From Methanomassiliicoccus sp. (GTDB taxonomy: Archaea; Thermoplasmatota; Thermoplasmata; Methanomassiliicoccales; Methanomassiliicoccaceae), in contig JAEILR010000007.1 of NCBI GenBank assembly GCA_016109435.1, positions 62,001-126,000 of the forward strand: a stretch of 64,000 nucleotides of DNA, read 5' to 3'. Each line of letters starts with the position of its first letter. Position 1 is the stretch's first letter. The notes under the pieces are model-generated. The model had not been told where the DNA came from. It worked only from the letters and a program-made list of their open reading frames with translations, and made no database searches. The translations under genes were made by a program, and so were the position numbers. Below, in pieces: positions 52,060 through 61,000 of the stretch.

Positions 52060-52988
52060 TGCAGTTCTCCTCCCATGACCAGCGAAAGCAGCGCCATCCT
52101 CACCGGCACGCCGTTGAACGCCTGCACGAAGTACTTGGCGTTCTCGGTGTAGTCGACCTCCGGGGCGATCTCGTCCACCCGGGGGAGGGGATGCATGATC
52201 ACCAGGTTCTTCTTGGCCTCCCGAAGCAAAACGTTGTCCACGCGATAGCTCCCAGCGACCTTCTGGTACTCCGAGGGATCGGGAAACCTCTCCTTCTGGA
52301 TCCTGGTGACATAGAGGACATCGGCATCGGCGATGACATCCTCCAGCCTGGAGCTTAGGCGGGCGCTCACTCCCTCCTTCTCCAGCTGCTTGGCCGTCTC
52401 CCTGGGCATCTGCAGCAGGGGAGGGGCCACGAAGGTCAGGTCGGCACCGAACATTGCCAGCGCCTCGGCCAGGGAGTGCGCCGTGCGGCCATACTTCAGG
52501 TCGCCTACCAGCACCACGCTCTTTCCGGCGATGCTCCCGACCTGCTGCCGTATGGTGAACAGGTCCAGCAACGTCTGGGTGGGATGTTGCCCGGCCCCGT
52601 CCCCGGCATTGATCACCGGCTTGGTGGAGAAGTGGGCGGCCAGCCGCGCCGCCCCCTCGTGAGGATGCCGCAGCACGATGGCGTCGGAGTATCCCTCGAC
52701 CATTCGGATGGTATCGGCCAGGGTCTCTCCCTTGACCGTCGAGGACGTGAGGGGCTGGGAGATGTCGATGCACCTTCCTCCCGCCCGGGCCATGGCGCTC
52801 TCGAACGACAACCTCGTCCGAGTGGACGGCTCGAAGAACAGGTTGGCCAGTATCTTCCCGTCCAGTATCTTGGTCGACTTCTCTCCCCGGGCATAGGGGA
52901 CCATTTTGTGGGCAAGGTCGAGGACCTGTTCGATCTGATCTATGGTCAGGTCCCGGACGGAGACGACATCCATACCTTTGAACGTCAT
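52056..52988 (-). CDS. pyrB: Aspartate carbamoyltransferase catalytic subunit
   Basis: A 310-residue PyrB that condenses carbamoyl phosphate with aspartate to N-carbamoyl-aspartate, the committed step of pyrimidine synthesis. Carbamoyl-phosphate motif STRTR at 55-59, the HPxQ signature in AGQHPTQTLLDL, the YGRTAHSL region, and MHPLPRVDEI near the C-terminus. It is coupled to pyrI. Confidence 0.97.
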   Translation of the reverse strand: MTFKGMDVVSVRDLTIDQIEQVLDLAHKMVPYARGEKSTKILDGKILANLFFEPSTRTRLSFESAMARAGGRCIDISQPLTSSTVKGETLADTIRMVEGYSDAIVLRHPHEGAARLAAHFSTKPVINAGDGAGQHPTQTLLDLFTIRQQVGSIAGKSVVLVGDLKYGRTAHSLAEALAMFGADLTFVAPPLLQMPRETAKQLEKEGVSARLSSRLEDVIADADVLYVTRIQKERFPDPSEYQKVAGSYRVDNVLLREAKKNLVIMHPLPRVDEIAPEVDYTENAKYFVQAFNGVPVRMALLSLVMGGELQ

Positions 52989-53056
52989 GGCGGTCGTTTC
53001 AGAATGCCTAATGGGGGTAATAGCTATTTTCCCCCGTGTCGGGGATTAGAGAGCAT

Positions 53057-53425
53057 CTATTCCATGGCGTAGTTCTCGTCGAAGCGGGCGAGGACATCTT
53101 TCATCCTCTTGCTCCACTCCTCCACGCACAGCTCCAACCTCCCCCTTAGGACGTCATGCGGTATCGCGCTGTACACGTGGTAGTATCCGCCCTTTTCCAT
53201 GCTCCGGGTCTCCCGGACGCACATCCCGCAGGAGATGAGCTTCTGGAGAGCGCGGTACACCGTGGAGCGCTCCTTGCCCATCTGGTCGGCCAGCTCGTCG
53301 GCGCGCCAGGGCCCCTGGCGGGAGGCAGCCCGGAACACCTCCACCTCGAGATCATTGAGGTTGTAGGCGCACTGGATGATGTCCCTGCAACTGGATATGG
53401 CAGAGATGGACTTGTGCACGCTCAT
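53057..53425 (-). CDS. TrmB-like winged-helix regulator
   Basis: A 122-residue regulator. Residues about 20-95 form a winged helix-turn-helix: LNDLEVEVFRAASRQGPWRADELADQMGKERSTVYRALQKLISCGM, then the wing KGGYYHVYSAIP. It resembles TrmB-family DNA-binding domains without the sugar-binding domain. Cysteines at about residues 13, 19 and 67-69 could make it redox- or sulfur-responsive. It is divergent from the sulfur-relay operon whose promoter has an inverted repeat, so it is the natural candidate regulator. Confidence 0.83.
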   Translation of the reverse strand: MSVHKSISAISSCRDIIQCAYNLNDLEVEVFRAASRQGPWRADELADQMGKERSTVYRALQKLISCGMCVRETRSMEKGGYYHVYSAIPHDVLRGRLELCVEEWSKRMKDVLARFDENYAME

Positions 53426-53473
53426 CCCCCCTCCCCGTCATTTCCGTTCATGGGAAAACATTAATAACTGGCG

Positions 53474-53483
53474 GTTATATATA
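53474..53483 (+). promoter_or_regulatory. TATA box of the sulfur-relay operon
   Basis: GTTATATATA predicts transcription from about 53505, leaving about 20 bases of leader with AGGAAGTG before the tusA ATG. Confidence 0.5.
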
Positions 53484-53488
53484 GTTAA

Positions 53489-53502
53489 TGCACAACCGTG
53501 CA
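53489..53502. promoter_or_regulatory. Inverted repeat TGCAC-N4-GTGCA (operator candidate)
   Basis: A perfect 5-base inverted repeat with a 4-base spacer lies between the TATA box and the expected start of the sulfur-relay operon, across from the divergent TrmB-like gene. It is well placed for repression. Confidence 0.55.
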
Positions 53503-53523
53503 AAACCGATAGGAAGTGTTCAC

Positions 53524-53748
53524 ATGGTGGAGATACTGGATGCCAAGGGCCTGATGTGCCCGATGCCCATAGTGCAGCTGGCCAAGAAGATGAAGACCAT
53601 GAAGGTGGGGGACGAGATCGAGGTCGTCGCTGACGATGTCGGCTCCTGGGAAGATATCCCGGCGTGGTGCCAGCGGACCGGCAATGAGCTGTTGGAGAGA
53701 AAGCAGGCGGGAGGGGTGTATACCTACCGCATCAAGAAGTTGAAGTGA
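53524..53748 (+). CDS. tusA: TusA family sulfurtransferase
   Basis: A 74-residue TusA-fold protein carrying sulfur as a persulfide. The diagnostic KGLMCPMPIVQLAKKM has the active Cys in CPMP at about residue 12. It is the first gene of a run with DsrE2-, DsrH-, DsrE- and DsrF-like genes. ATG at 53524 after AGGAAGTG. It probably donates sulfur to, or accepts it from, the Dsr-type partners for cofactor or tRNA thiolation. Confidence 0.92.
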   Translation: MVEILDAKGLMCPMPIVQLAKKMKTMKVGDEIEVVADDVGSWEDIPAWCQRTGNELLERKQAGGVYTYRIKKLK

Positions 53749-53792
53749 TCGACGAGGGCATCGGCGAACACTCATTCACTGGAGGGACCTAC

Positions 53793-54203
53793 ATGGAGGA
53801 AACAAAGAGACTTGTGATCGTGGTGTCGGAAGGCACCTTCGACAAGGGTATGATGGCGATGATGATCGCGAACACCGCGGCGAGCATGGGCATGGACGTG
53901 CACATCTTCTTCACGTTCTTCGGGCTGAACCTGCTGAAGAAGGGGACGCGACCAAAGCTTCCCGGGATGTACAGGCTGTTCACCGGCATGTTCGTCAAGA
54001 GGATGGCCAAGGGTGGAGTGTCCGATTTCCCCGAGCAGCTGTCCATGGCCACCGACCTGGGGGTCAACCTGTATGCCTGTAGCACCACCATGTCCCTGAT
54101 GAGGGTCAAGCAGGAGGACATGGTGGACGGGGTCAAGGTGCTGGGAGCGGCAGGATTCCTCAACATCGCCGCTGACTCGGACATGCAGTACTTCATCGGC
54201 TGA
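53793..54203 (+). CDS. DsrE2-like (DsrE/DsrF/DrsH family) sulfur carrier
   Basis: A 136-residue protein beginning ETKRLVIVVSEGTFDKGMMAMMIANTAASMGMDVHIFFTFFGL, the pattern of DsrE2/PF13686 proteins. The hydrophobic first helix and LYACSTTMSLM (a single conserved Cys) near residue 95 are typical. DsrE2 proteins move persulfide sulfur between TusA and thiol carriers. The start follows GGAGGG; an in-frame ATG 48 bases earlier overlaps tusA and looks unused. Confidence 0.85.
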   Translation: MEETKRLVIVVSEGTFDKGMMAMMIANTAASMGMDVHIFFTFFGLNLLKKGTRPKLPGMYRLFTGMFVKRMAKGGVSDFPEQLSMATDLGVNLYACSTTMSLMRVKQEDMVDGVKVLGAAGFLNIAADSDMQYFIG

Positions 54204-54214
54204 GGGATGGGACG

Positions 54215-54517
54215 ATGAGCTCCATCCTCTTCATCCTGATGAAATCCCCCTATGAGTATCATGACCTCGATGCCGTGGCCGCGCTGGGGGGAGAGGACCG
54301 GATCGGCGTTTTGTTGTTCGAGGATGCCGTCCTGTACTCGGTGAACGGTGAGAAGCGGGACGAGATCGTGGACGTGGCCGACGAGATATACGTCATGGCC
54401 GACGACCTGGAGGCCCGGGGGTTCAAGGGACGCGCGGGGCGGGGGTTCCAGGAGATCGACTACCCCCGCGCGGTCGACCTCATCATGGGAGAGTACGACC
54501 AGACGATAACTCTGTGA
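54215..54517 (+). CDS. dsrH: DsrH/TusB family protein
   Basis: A 100-residue DsrH/TusB-like protein (ILFILMKSPYEYHDLDAVAAL; IGVLLFEDAVLYSVNG; DEIYVMADDLEARGF). DsrH is a subunit of the DsrEFH or TusBCD hexamer that relays sulfur. The single Cys conserved in many DsrH proteins is absent here, as it is in some active complexes. Start ATG 12 bases after the DsrE2 stop. Confidence 0.84.
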   Translation: MSSILFILMKSPYEYHDLDAVAALGGEDRIGVLLFEDAVLYSVNGEKRDEIVDVADEIYVMADDLEARGFKGRAGRGFQEIDYPRAVDLIMGEYDQTITL

Positions 54518-54526
54518 GGCATATAC

Positions 54527-54883
54527 ATGGGAACACTATGCATTCAGGTGCGTTCCGGCACCATGATGAACATGGACACCAACGTCGCGGTGAAACTGGC
54601 CAGGGCGGCGATGGACAAGGGCCATAAAGTGAAGATGTTCGGCTACGGGGAGGGGGTGTTCCTCATCAAAGAGGGACAGGACCCCAAGCGCTTTCCCAAC
54701 GTCGGGAAGGCGGTGGCGGACATGGTGAAGGAAGGCCTCGAAGTGGCCGTGTGCGAGACCTGTTGCGCCGCCCGGGGCTTCAGGCGGGGAGAGGAGATCG
54801 AGGGCACCAAGATCGGGAGCATCACCAACGACTTCTCCCGCATGGCGTCCGAGTCGGACCGCCTGGTCACCATAGCGAGGTGA
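54527..54883 (+). CDS. dsrE: DsrE/TusD family sulfur-transfer protein
   Basis: A 118-residue DsrE-like protein (LCIQVRSGTMMNMDTNVAVKLARAAMDKGHKVKMFGYGEGVF). The active-site segment VCETCCAARGFRRGEEI carries three cysteines, including the one aligned with the sulfur-carrying Cys of TusD/DsrE. It is probably the catalytic subunit of the complex. Confidence 0.87.
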   Translation: MGTLCIQVRSGTMMNMDTNVAVKLARAAMDKGHKVKMFGYGEGVFLIKEGQDPKRFPNVGKAVADMVKEGLEVAVCETCCAARGFRRGEEIEGTKIGSITNDFSRMASESDRLVTIAR

Positions 54884-54887
54884 GAGC

Positions 54888-55247
54888 ATGGCCGACAGCA
54901 TGCTAATACTGATCACCAAGGCGCCCTACGGGCTGGAGGAGGCGTTCGCCGGCGCCAGGCTGGCGCTGGGAGGCAAGGTCAGCGGGCTGATGGACACATC
55001 CAACGTCCTGCTGATGGGCGACGGGGTGCTCAACGCCCTGGAGGCCCAGACCCCCGCGGCGGTGGGGATGCCCTCCAACCTGGAGGCGCTCCAGGACATC
55101 ATGGACCTCGACGGGGAGGTGTACTGCCTGGAGCCGGACCTGCGTCTGCGGGCCAGGGACATGAAGGTCTTGGACGGCGTCAAGCTGGTCTCCTGGAGCG
55201 AGGCACGGGCCATCGTAAGGGCGCACCAGCTGGTGAATACCTTCTGA
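54888..55247 (+). CDS. dsrF: DsrF/TusC family protein
   Basis: A 119-residue DsrF/TusC-like protein (MLILITKAPYGLEEAFAGARLALGG; NVLLMGDGVLNALEAQ; GEVYCLEPDLRLRARDM). It should form the hexamer with the DsrE and DsrH proteins. It is the last gene of the operon; the stop is followed by CTTTTTTAAGG, a T-run that may terminate it just before arcS. Confidence 0.86.
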   Translation: MADSMLILITKAPYGLEEAFAGARLALGGKVSGLMDTSNVLLMGDGVLNALEAQTPAAVGMPSNLEALQDIMDLDGEVYCLEPDLRLRARDMKVLDGVKLVSWSEARAIVRAHQLVNTF

Positions 55248-55291
55248 ACCTCTTCCCATCCCTTTTTTAAGGTCAAGTCCAATCAGCGTTC

Positions 55292-57016
55292 ATGCTCGAC
55301 GTCACCGACCGCTCTGGCCCGGCCCGTGCCGGAAAATGGTCGTCCGGACAGACCAAGGTCGAATTCCCGAACATCCTGTTCCGCAGCTCCGCGCTGTTCC
55401 CTCCGCCCCGCTATGCCGAGCTGACCGTGACCGGCCAGGAGCGGGTCGAGGTCCGGGGGGCCGGGGACGAGGTCCTCGCCGGCTTCCAACATGATATCGT
55501 CCGCCCCCTGGACGCGTACCGCGAAGCGGCCGTCGCCGAGGAGGGATCGAACGCCGTGGTCGTGAGAGGGCGGCCGAACGGACCGCTGGCCGATGGGGCC
55601 GGCGAACTGGTGGTGATGGGTAACGCGTTCGAGCTGAGGAGGGACGCCCGGGCGTTCGTGGAAACGGCCGTGGCGTTGAGGGAGGCGGCCGGGCACGGGC
55701 GCCTGATCTACGCGCCCGGCATCATGGAGCCGTCCAACCTCGCCATGCTGGCCTACATGGGCATCGACCTTTTCGACTCCACCCTGCCACTCTATCAGTC
55801 GGTGAGGGGCCGGGTGCTGCTGCCCGAGGGCACGGTATCCGTGGACAGCGCTCCATGGCTGGCCGGCAGGGAAGGAGCGGAGGCCCAGAACCTGGAGGCT
55901 GTATGGAAGGAACTGATGCTGGTGCGCCATATGGTTCGCATCGGACGGCTGAGGGAGCTGGTGGAGACCAGGGTCACCGCCAGCCCGTGGATGGTGGCCG
56001 CCCTGAGGATACTGGACCTCGAGCACTATAGGCATCAGGAGAAGAGGACCCCAGTGGTCGGCCCGCGGTTCTACTGCAACTCCAAGTCCTCGCTGACCCG
56101 CCCCGATGTGCAGCGGTTCCGCCGCAGGGTCGCGGAACGATGGAGACCAGCCCCCCACAAGAAAGTTCTGCTGCTCATCCCCTGCTCGGCCAAGAAGCCC
56201 TACTTCACCTCCAGGAGCCACCGGATCTTCGAGGAGGTCCTGCTCTCGGTGCCCAACTCCTGCGCGGTGCAGGAGCTGATCGTGACCTCCCCGCTGGGCA
56301 CGGTCCCCCGGGAACTGGAGCTGTTCTACCCGGCGCAGCAGTACGACATCCCGGTCACCGGCAACTGGGACCGCGAGGAGGTCAGGATGGTGCAGGACCT
56401 CATCGTCCACGCGGCCTCCTTCGGGTTCACTCGGGTGATCTCGCACCTGGGGGCAGAGAGCGAGTTCGTGGGCGAGGTCGTGGACTGCGTGGACACGACC
56501 CAGGGAATGGGGACCACCGCCCCCGAGGCCCTGGAGCGGATGCGCAGGGAGCTGGCGGCCGCCTGCGAGGCGGCGGAGAAAGCTCCCCGGGCCGCGGATC
56601 GGGTAGAGATGCTGCGGTCCCAGGCCAGATATCAGTTCGGCGAGGATGGAGGTTCTCTCCTGGACGGGTGCACCGTCGTCGGTAAATATCCGTACCTGAA
56701 GTTCCTCCGGGGGAGCGCGCAGCTGGGCATGCTCACCCCTGAACGGGGGATGCTCTCCCTGACCATGGACGGTGGGGCGGTCCTGCTGGAGCGGGACCTG
56801 AACGTCGTGCACATGGGCGACTTCGATCTGGGGGGAAACCTCTTCGCCGTCGGCATCACCGCGGCCGACCCCCGCATACGGCCGGGGGACGAGGTGGCCA
56901 TCTCCCGCAACGGGGAGCTGGAAGGGGTCGGCGTCGCGGTCATGTCCGGCGACGAGATGGCCGAGGCCAGGCGGGGAGAGGCGGTGCGGGTCCGGCACAA
57001 GAACAAGCGCAAGTAG
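55292..57016 (+). CDS. arcS: Archaeosine synthase ArcS (TgtA2)
   Basis: A 574-residue enzyme of archaeosine formation at position 15 of tRNA, acting after insertion of preQ0 by the tRNA-guanine transglycosylase. The N-terminal half is a degenerate TGT-like barrel (APGIMEPSNLAMLAYMGIDLFDST). The ArcS signature PCSAKKPYF is at residues 297-305, followed by SRSH. The C-terminus has a PUA domain (about 500-574: GMLSLTMDGGAVLL... IRPGDEVAI). The full length and both signatures are present. TATA-like TTTTTTAAGG precedes the ATG. Confidence 0.93.
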   Translation: MLDVTDRSGPARAGKWSSGQTKVEFPNILFRSSALFPPPRYAELTVTGQERVEVRGAGDEVLAGFQHDIVRPLDAYREAAVAEEGSNAVVVRGRPNGPLADGAGELVVMGNAFELRRDARAFVETAVALREAAGHGRLIYAPGIMEPSNLAMLAYMGIDLFDSTLPLYQSVRGRVLLPEGTVSVDSAPWLAGREGAEAQNLEAVWKELMLVRHMVRIGRLRELVETRVTASPWMVAALRILDLEHYRHQEKRTPVVGPRFYCNSKSSLTRPDVQRFRRRVAERWRPAPHKKVLLLIPCSAKKPYFTSRSHRIFEEVLLSVPNSCAVQELIVTSPLGTVPRELELFYPAQQYDIPVTGNWDREEVRMVQDLIVHAASFGFTRVISHLGAESEFVGEVVDCVDTTQGMGTTAPEALERMRRELAAACEAAEKAPRAADRVEMLRSQARYQFGEDGGSLLDGCTVVGKYPYLKFLRGSAQLGMLTPERGMLSLTMDGGAVLLERDLNVVHMGDFDLGGNLFAVGITAADPRIRPGDEVAISRNGELEGVGVAVMSGDEMAEARRGEAVRVRHKNKRK

Positions 57017-57091
57017 GCACTTTCGAGCGTGGTCCACGGCGGCCAGAGCGAAGGCACGCATTTCGATTTTCGGCCACCCCCGGCAGTTCGG

Positions 57092-57100
57092 GATATAAAT
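57092..57100 (+). promoter_or_regulatory. TATA box of the candidate small transcript
   Basis: GATATAAAT lies downstream of the arcS stop and is not needed by any recognised gene on this strand. Confidence 0.5.
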
Positions 57101-57225
57101 AGGGTGGTCGTTCGAGGGAATAGTGATGTGACAATGCTCACCGACGTGGAGGATAACAGTTGGGAGGAGGTCTACCGCGCCAATGGAGTGCGTTGTGACA
57201 TCGAAGAAGATGTGTCATCCCAAGG

Positions 57226-57274
57226 CGAGGCCGGGGTTTGCCCGACCCCCCTCGCAAATCCCTTCCCTTTTTTC
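57226..57274 (+). terminator. Strong hairpin and T-run terminator
   Basis: CGAGG-CCGGGGT ... ACCCCCC-CTCG pairs across 57226-57254 and is followed by CCCTTCCCTTTTTT. It could end arcS or the candidate transcript starting near 57117. Confidence 0.6.
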
Positions 57275-57389
57275 GGCCCCGGAAGAGAGAGATGGGGCCT
57301 TCCAGGCATGGCTCCTCTGGAAGCCTTCGCGTGATCATCACGTCCACCGCCGGACGTTGACGTGATGGCGTCAAGAAGAATGAAGAAGG

Positions 57390-57462
57390 TGCAGGTGCCG
57401 GGATTCGAACCCGGGCGTTTAGCTTGGAAGGCTAAAATCCTAACCAACTAGATTACACCTGC
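57390..57462 (-). tRNA. tRNA-Gly (TCC)
   Basis: Acceptor GCAGGTG/CACCTGC with discriminator A. The anticodon stem TTAGC/GCTAA encloses CTTCCAA, anticodon TCC. The T-arm is CCGGGTTCGAATCCCGG. CCA is not encoded, unlike the tRNA-Tyr and tRNA-Pro in this window. Confidence 0.94.
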
Positions 57463-57884
57463 GCGCTCCACCCTAAATCATTTCCCCTTTAAAAGCGTTG
57501 TTGAACCTCTGGACGCCGGGCTGCAAGAAGGCGGAACGAAAAAGGAAAGAGGGGGAGAGAGAGCACCCCATCCTGTGCTCCCTCCAAAGGGCGGCCGTGT
57601 TCATCCCTGGTCCTGAACGGTCCGACCGTCTCCCATCCTGACGATCGATCCTCTACGGCCCCATGCAAGGCAGGTCGGTCCCCAGCGTCCCGGTGACGTT
57701 CTCGCCCCTGCCTTTTCTCAGAGCAGGGATATCGAGGTCCCCGAAGGCGTGGCTTCCCTTCCAGGCCTTAGAACGGGACCGAGATCAAGGCCACGGCCGA
57801 ACCGTGCCTGTTTCTCAGTGTTGCATCCCATCCGAAGATATTGTGTCTGACATTAGTCGGACGAATACCGTGATGCATCTTCCC

Positions 57885-57892
57885 TATATTTA
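57885..57892 (+). promoter_or_regulatory. TATA box upstream of the TPR gene
   Basis: TATATTTA predicts transcription from about 57915, leaving an unusually long leader of about 150 bases before the TPR start codon. Confidence 0.5.
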
Positions 57893-57911
57893 ATAGTATT
57901 CATGTGTTTCC

Positions 57912-58026
57912 GGCATAGTGACACTGAGGGGTAGCCAGATGGCTAGGTTGAGATCTCGTGGGGGAGGCCGTCGGACAGTTGAACGACAGAATCCAGCCTA
58001 GGGCCACTTTTAGAAAAGCTTTTTTA
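57912..58026 (+). ncRNA. Candidate structured RNA or leader element
   Basis: The stretch between the TATA-predicted start and a T-run (AAAAGCTTTTTT, 58013-58024) contains nested pairings: TAGCC/GGCTA, GGCTAGGTT with AATCCAGCC, GAGATCTC, and GTCG/CGAC. It could be a small independent RNA ending at the T-run or a regulatory leader of the TPR gene. It matches no RNA family I can name. Confidence 0.35.
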
Positions 58027-58064
58027 TGCATATACCACGATGGCCGACGAAATTAGGTGATGGG

Positions 58065-61000
58065 ATGGGATTTCTAGAGTCGCTCCGCGACAAGGAGCTC
58101 AGGGGGCTCTATCGAGCTAGGAAGCTAATCGAGAGCGCCGACCTGCAACTCGCCCGCGGGCACGTCCCGGAGGCGAAGGCCGATCTGGAGAGGGCTAAGG
58201 ACGCGGTGTCCAGAGAAGGCATCAAGGAGAGCCCGCACTCCAAGGATTACGCCGATGTCCTCATCATCATGTCGGGCATCTTCATCAAGGCCCAGGCTCC
58301 CGAGGATGCCCTGAAGGCGGCGGACAGAGCGCTGACGCTCGCTCCCTCCGACCCCATGGCCATGGCGGCCAGGGCCCGCGCGCTGGCGGCCAACGATTCC
58401 CTTTCCGAGGCCAACGCGGTCATGGACAAGGCCCTGGAGCTTAAGGGCAACGACAAGAAGCTGCTCTTCGAGAAGGCCAAGGTGCTGGAGAAGGCAGGGG
58501 AAAAAGAGCAGGCGGTGGCGACCTACAAGAAGGTGGTCGAGATGGACCCGTCGGACATCGAGACCTATGATGTCCTGATCGCCCTCGACGATCGGCTGCA
58601 GTGGTCGGTGGCCAAGGCCGAGGCTCTGCTCCGGGCAAAGCGAACCGAGGAGTCCCTGAAAGCGCTGGAGGACGTCCTGGCCCAGGACCCCGAGAACAAG
58701 GACGTCATGCTGGTCAAGGCTAAGATCCTGATGGAGCAACACAACCTCGAGGAGGCGTCCGCTCTATACGGCCGGGTCCTGGCCATCGATCCCCCCTCGT
58801 TCAGCGCCAACCTGGGAAAGGCCCGGGTGCTCCGCTCGACCAACGAGCCGGAGGAAGCGGTCAAGTATTACAAGGAGGCCCTGCGGGCGGACGTGAAGAG
58901 AAAGGAAACGTGGGTCGAGGTCGGCCCGCTGTTGGAGCAGCTGAAGAGGTTCGAGGAGGCCGAGAAGGTATACGAGAAGGCCTTGGAGATCGACCCTGCA
59001 TACCTTCCGGCCCTGGAGGGCCGATACCGGTCGGTGATCGTCCAGGAGAAGTGGCCGGAGATCGCCGAGAGCGCGTCGATGCTTTTGGGCCAGAGGCCGG
59101 AGCTTGCCATCCACAAGGAAAAGGTCAGGGCGCTGGTCAAGGCCCAGAGGTTCAAGGAGGCGCTCGACTCGGTGGACCAGGCCCTGGCGGCGTTCCCCAA
59201 GGAGCCGGAACTGCTGTCCAGCAAGCGCGACGTCTCCGTTGCCCTGGGCATGGGCGAGGAAACGGTCAAGTACTGCCAGGAGCTGCTGTCTCAGAACCCC
59301 CACGATCCGGAGAGCATGTACCAGTTGGGCGTCGCCCTGTACCAGGCCATGCGCCTCCACGAGTCGGCCAAGATGCTGGAGAAGGCCCTGAAGAACCACC
59401 CCGACAAGGAGATGGTCCTGATCGCTCTCAAGGACACCTACAAGGCCATCGGCAAGGACAAGGACGTCCTGGACGCCTGCCAGCGCCTGCTGGACATCAA
59501 TCCCCGGAACACGGGAGCGATGGTCGACGCGGCGGTTGCGCTCGACCGCTCCGGCCGCCGGGATGACGCCGTCCGGCTGTACGAGCAGGCCCTGGACATC
59601 GAGCCGGGGAACCAGGACGCGCTGCGCAACCTGTGCATCTCGCTGTTCAACCAGAAGAAGCTGGACCGTGCTCTGGAGAAGGCCATGGCAGGCACCCAGC
59701 TGTTCTCCTCCGATCCGGCGTTCTGGCGGGTCAAGGGCGACACCCTCTACGCCACCGGCAGGTTCTCGGAGGCCGCCGAGGCGCTGGCCAAGGCCATCTC
59801 CTTGGAGCCGGACAACAAGTTGCTGTGGTGGTCCCGGGGGATGGCCCTGGTGTCCGACCAGCGGTTCGAGGAGGCCATGGCCTCCTACGACGAGGCGCTG
59901 AAGATCGATCCCCACGACATGAACTTCTGGGTGAGCAAGGGGGTGGCCCAGGCGATGACCGACAAGCACTCCCTGGCCATCCAGAGCTTCGACCAGGCCC
60001 TGGCCATCGATCAGGAGAACAAGTTTGCTCACACCATGAGAGGCAGGTCCCTGGCCCGCATCGGCATGCACGCCGAGGCGGTCAACGCTTACAACAATGC
60101 CCTGGCCCTCGGTCACCGGGACCTCGATGTCCTGGAGGCGAAGAAGGAGTCCCTGAAGTTCCTGGCCCGGTCCGACGAGATCATCACCACCAGCGACCAG
60201 ATCCTCAAGCTGGACCCCGGGAACCGGGGCGCGGCGGTAGACAAGGCCACCGCCCTCCAGACCGTGGGCAGGGTGGACGACGCGCTGAAGACCTACAACC
60301 GGGTGCTGGATACCGACCCCCGGGACGTGACGGTGCTGGAACGTAAGAAGGATGCCCTGATCGTGAAGGGCGATCATCAGGGAGTGATCGACGTGTGCAA
60401 CGTCCTCCTGCAGATCGAGCCCCGCTCCAAATCGGCCCATGCCGACCGGGGGGACGCCCTGCAGGCCATCGGCCGGGTGGACGACGCCCTGGTGGAGTAC
60501 GATTATGCGTCCAAGCTCGATCCCCGGGACAAGACCATGTTCAACAAGAAAGGCCTGGCCCTGATGGACCTGGGCAACTTCCCCGCCGCGGCGGAGGCAT
60601 TCGATCAGGGGTGGAGGCTCGATCCGGGCGACGCCATCATCCTGGACAACAAAGGCCGGGCGCTGCTACAGTCCAGTGACGCCGCCGGAGCGCTGCAGGT
60701 GTTCCACCAGGCCGCCGACCTGGCGCCGGCCAACCATACCTTCCGCATGGACCAGGGACGGGCCCTGGCCGCGCTGGGCAGCTACGATGAAGCGCTGGTG
60801 ACCCTGGACGACGCCCTGGCCCTGAACGCCAACGACCACCAGATATGGAGGTACAAGGGCAACGTGCTGTTCAAGATGGGCCGCAAGGAGCAGGCGGTGC
60901 AGTGCTACGAACGCTCCATCGAAATGGGGGGAAATATCTCCACCACTTTCCGCTCGAAAGGCCGCGCGGAGGAGGAGCTGGGCCGCATGGAGGATGCCCT

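Larger units (their letters stand above)
57017..57389. other. Intergenic region holding a possible small transcript
   Basis: A good TATA box (GATATAAAT, 57092-57100) is followed 125 bases later by a strong hairpin and T-run terminator. The interval could be a small RNA or a short coding gene; a frame reading TMLTDVEDNSWEEVYRANGV is open but I cannot support it. Beyond the terminator two small inverted repeats (near 57298-57327 and 57329-57341) lead up to tRNA-Gly. Confidence 0.4.
57463..58064. other. Long intergenic region with hairpins and the leader of the TPR gene
   Basis: I see no credible gene in 57463-57880; a 76-codon frame at 57663-57893 lacks family and ribosome-binding site. On the minus strand GAGCAC...GTGCTC followed by a T-rich run (about 57548-57595) looks like a terminator, hinting at a leftward transcript. 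A TATA box at 57885-57892 begins the leader of the TPR gene. Confidence 0.45.

Noticed and set aside
57663-57893. 76-codon frame in the long intergenic region
   Set aside because: No promoter, ribosome-binding site or family resemblance.
57983-58003. RNase P-like ACAGAATCC segment
   Set aside because: It resembles the conserved 3' element ACAGAANCCGG, but the partner elements and the roughly 300-base length expected of RNase P RNA are not visible.
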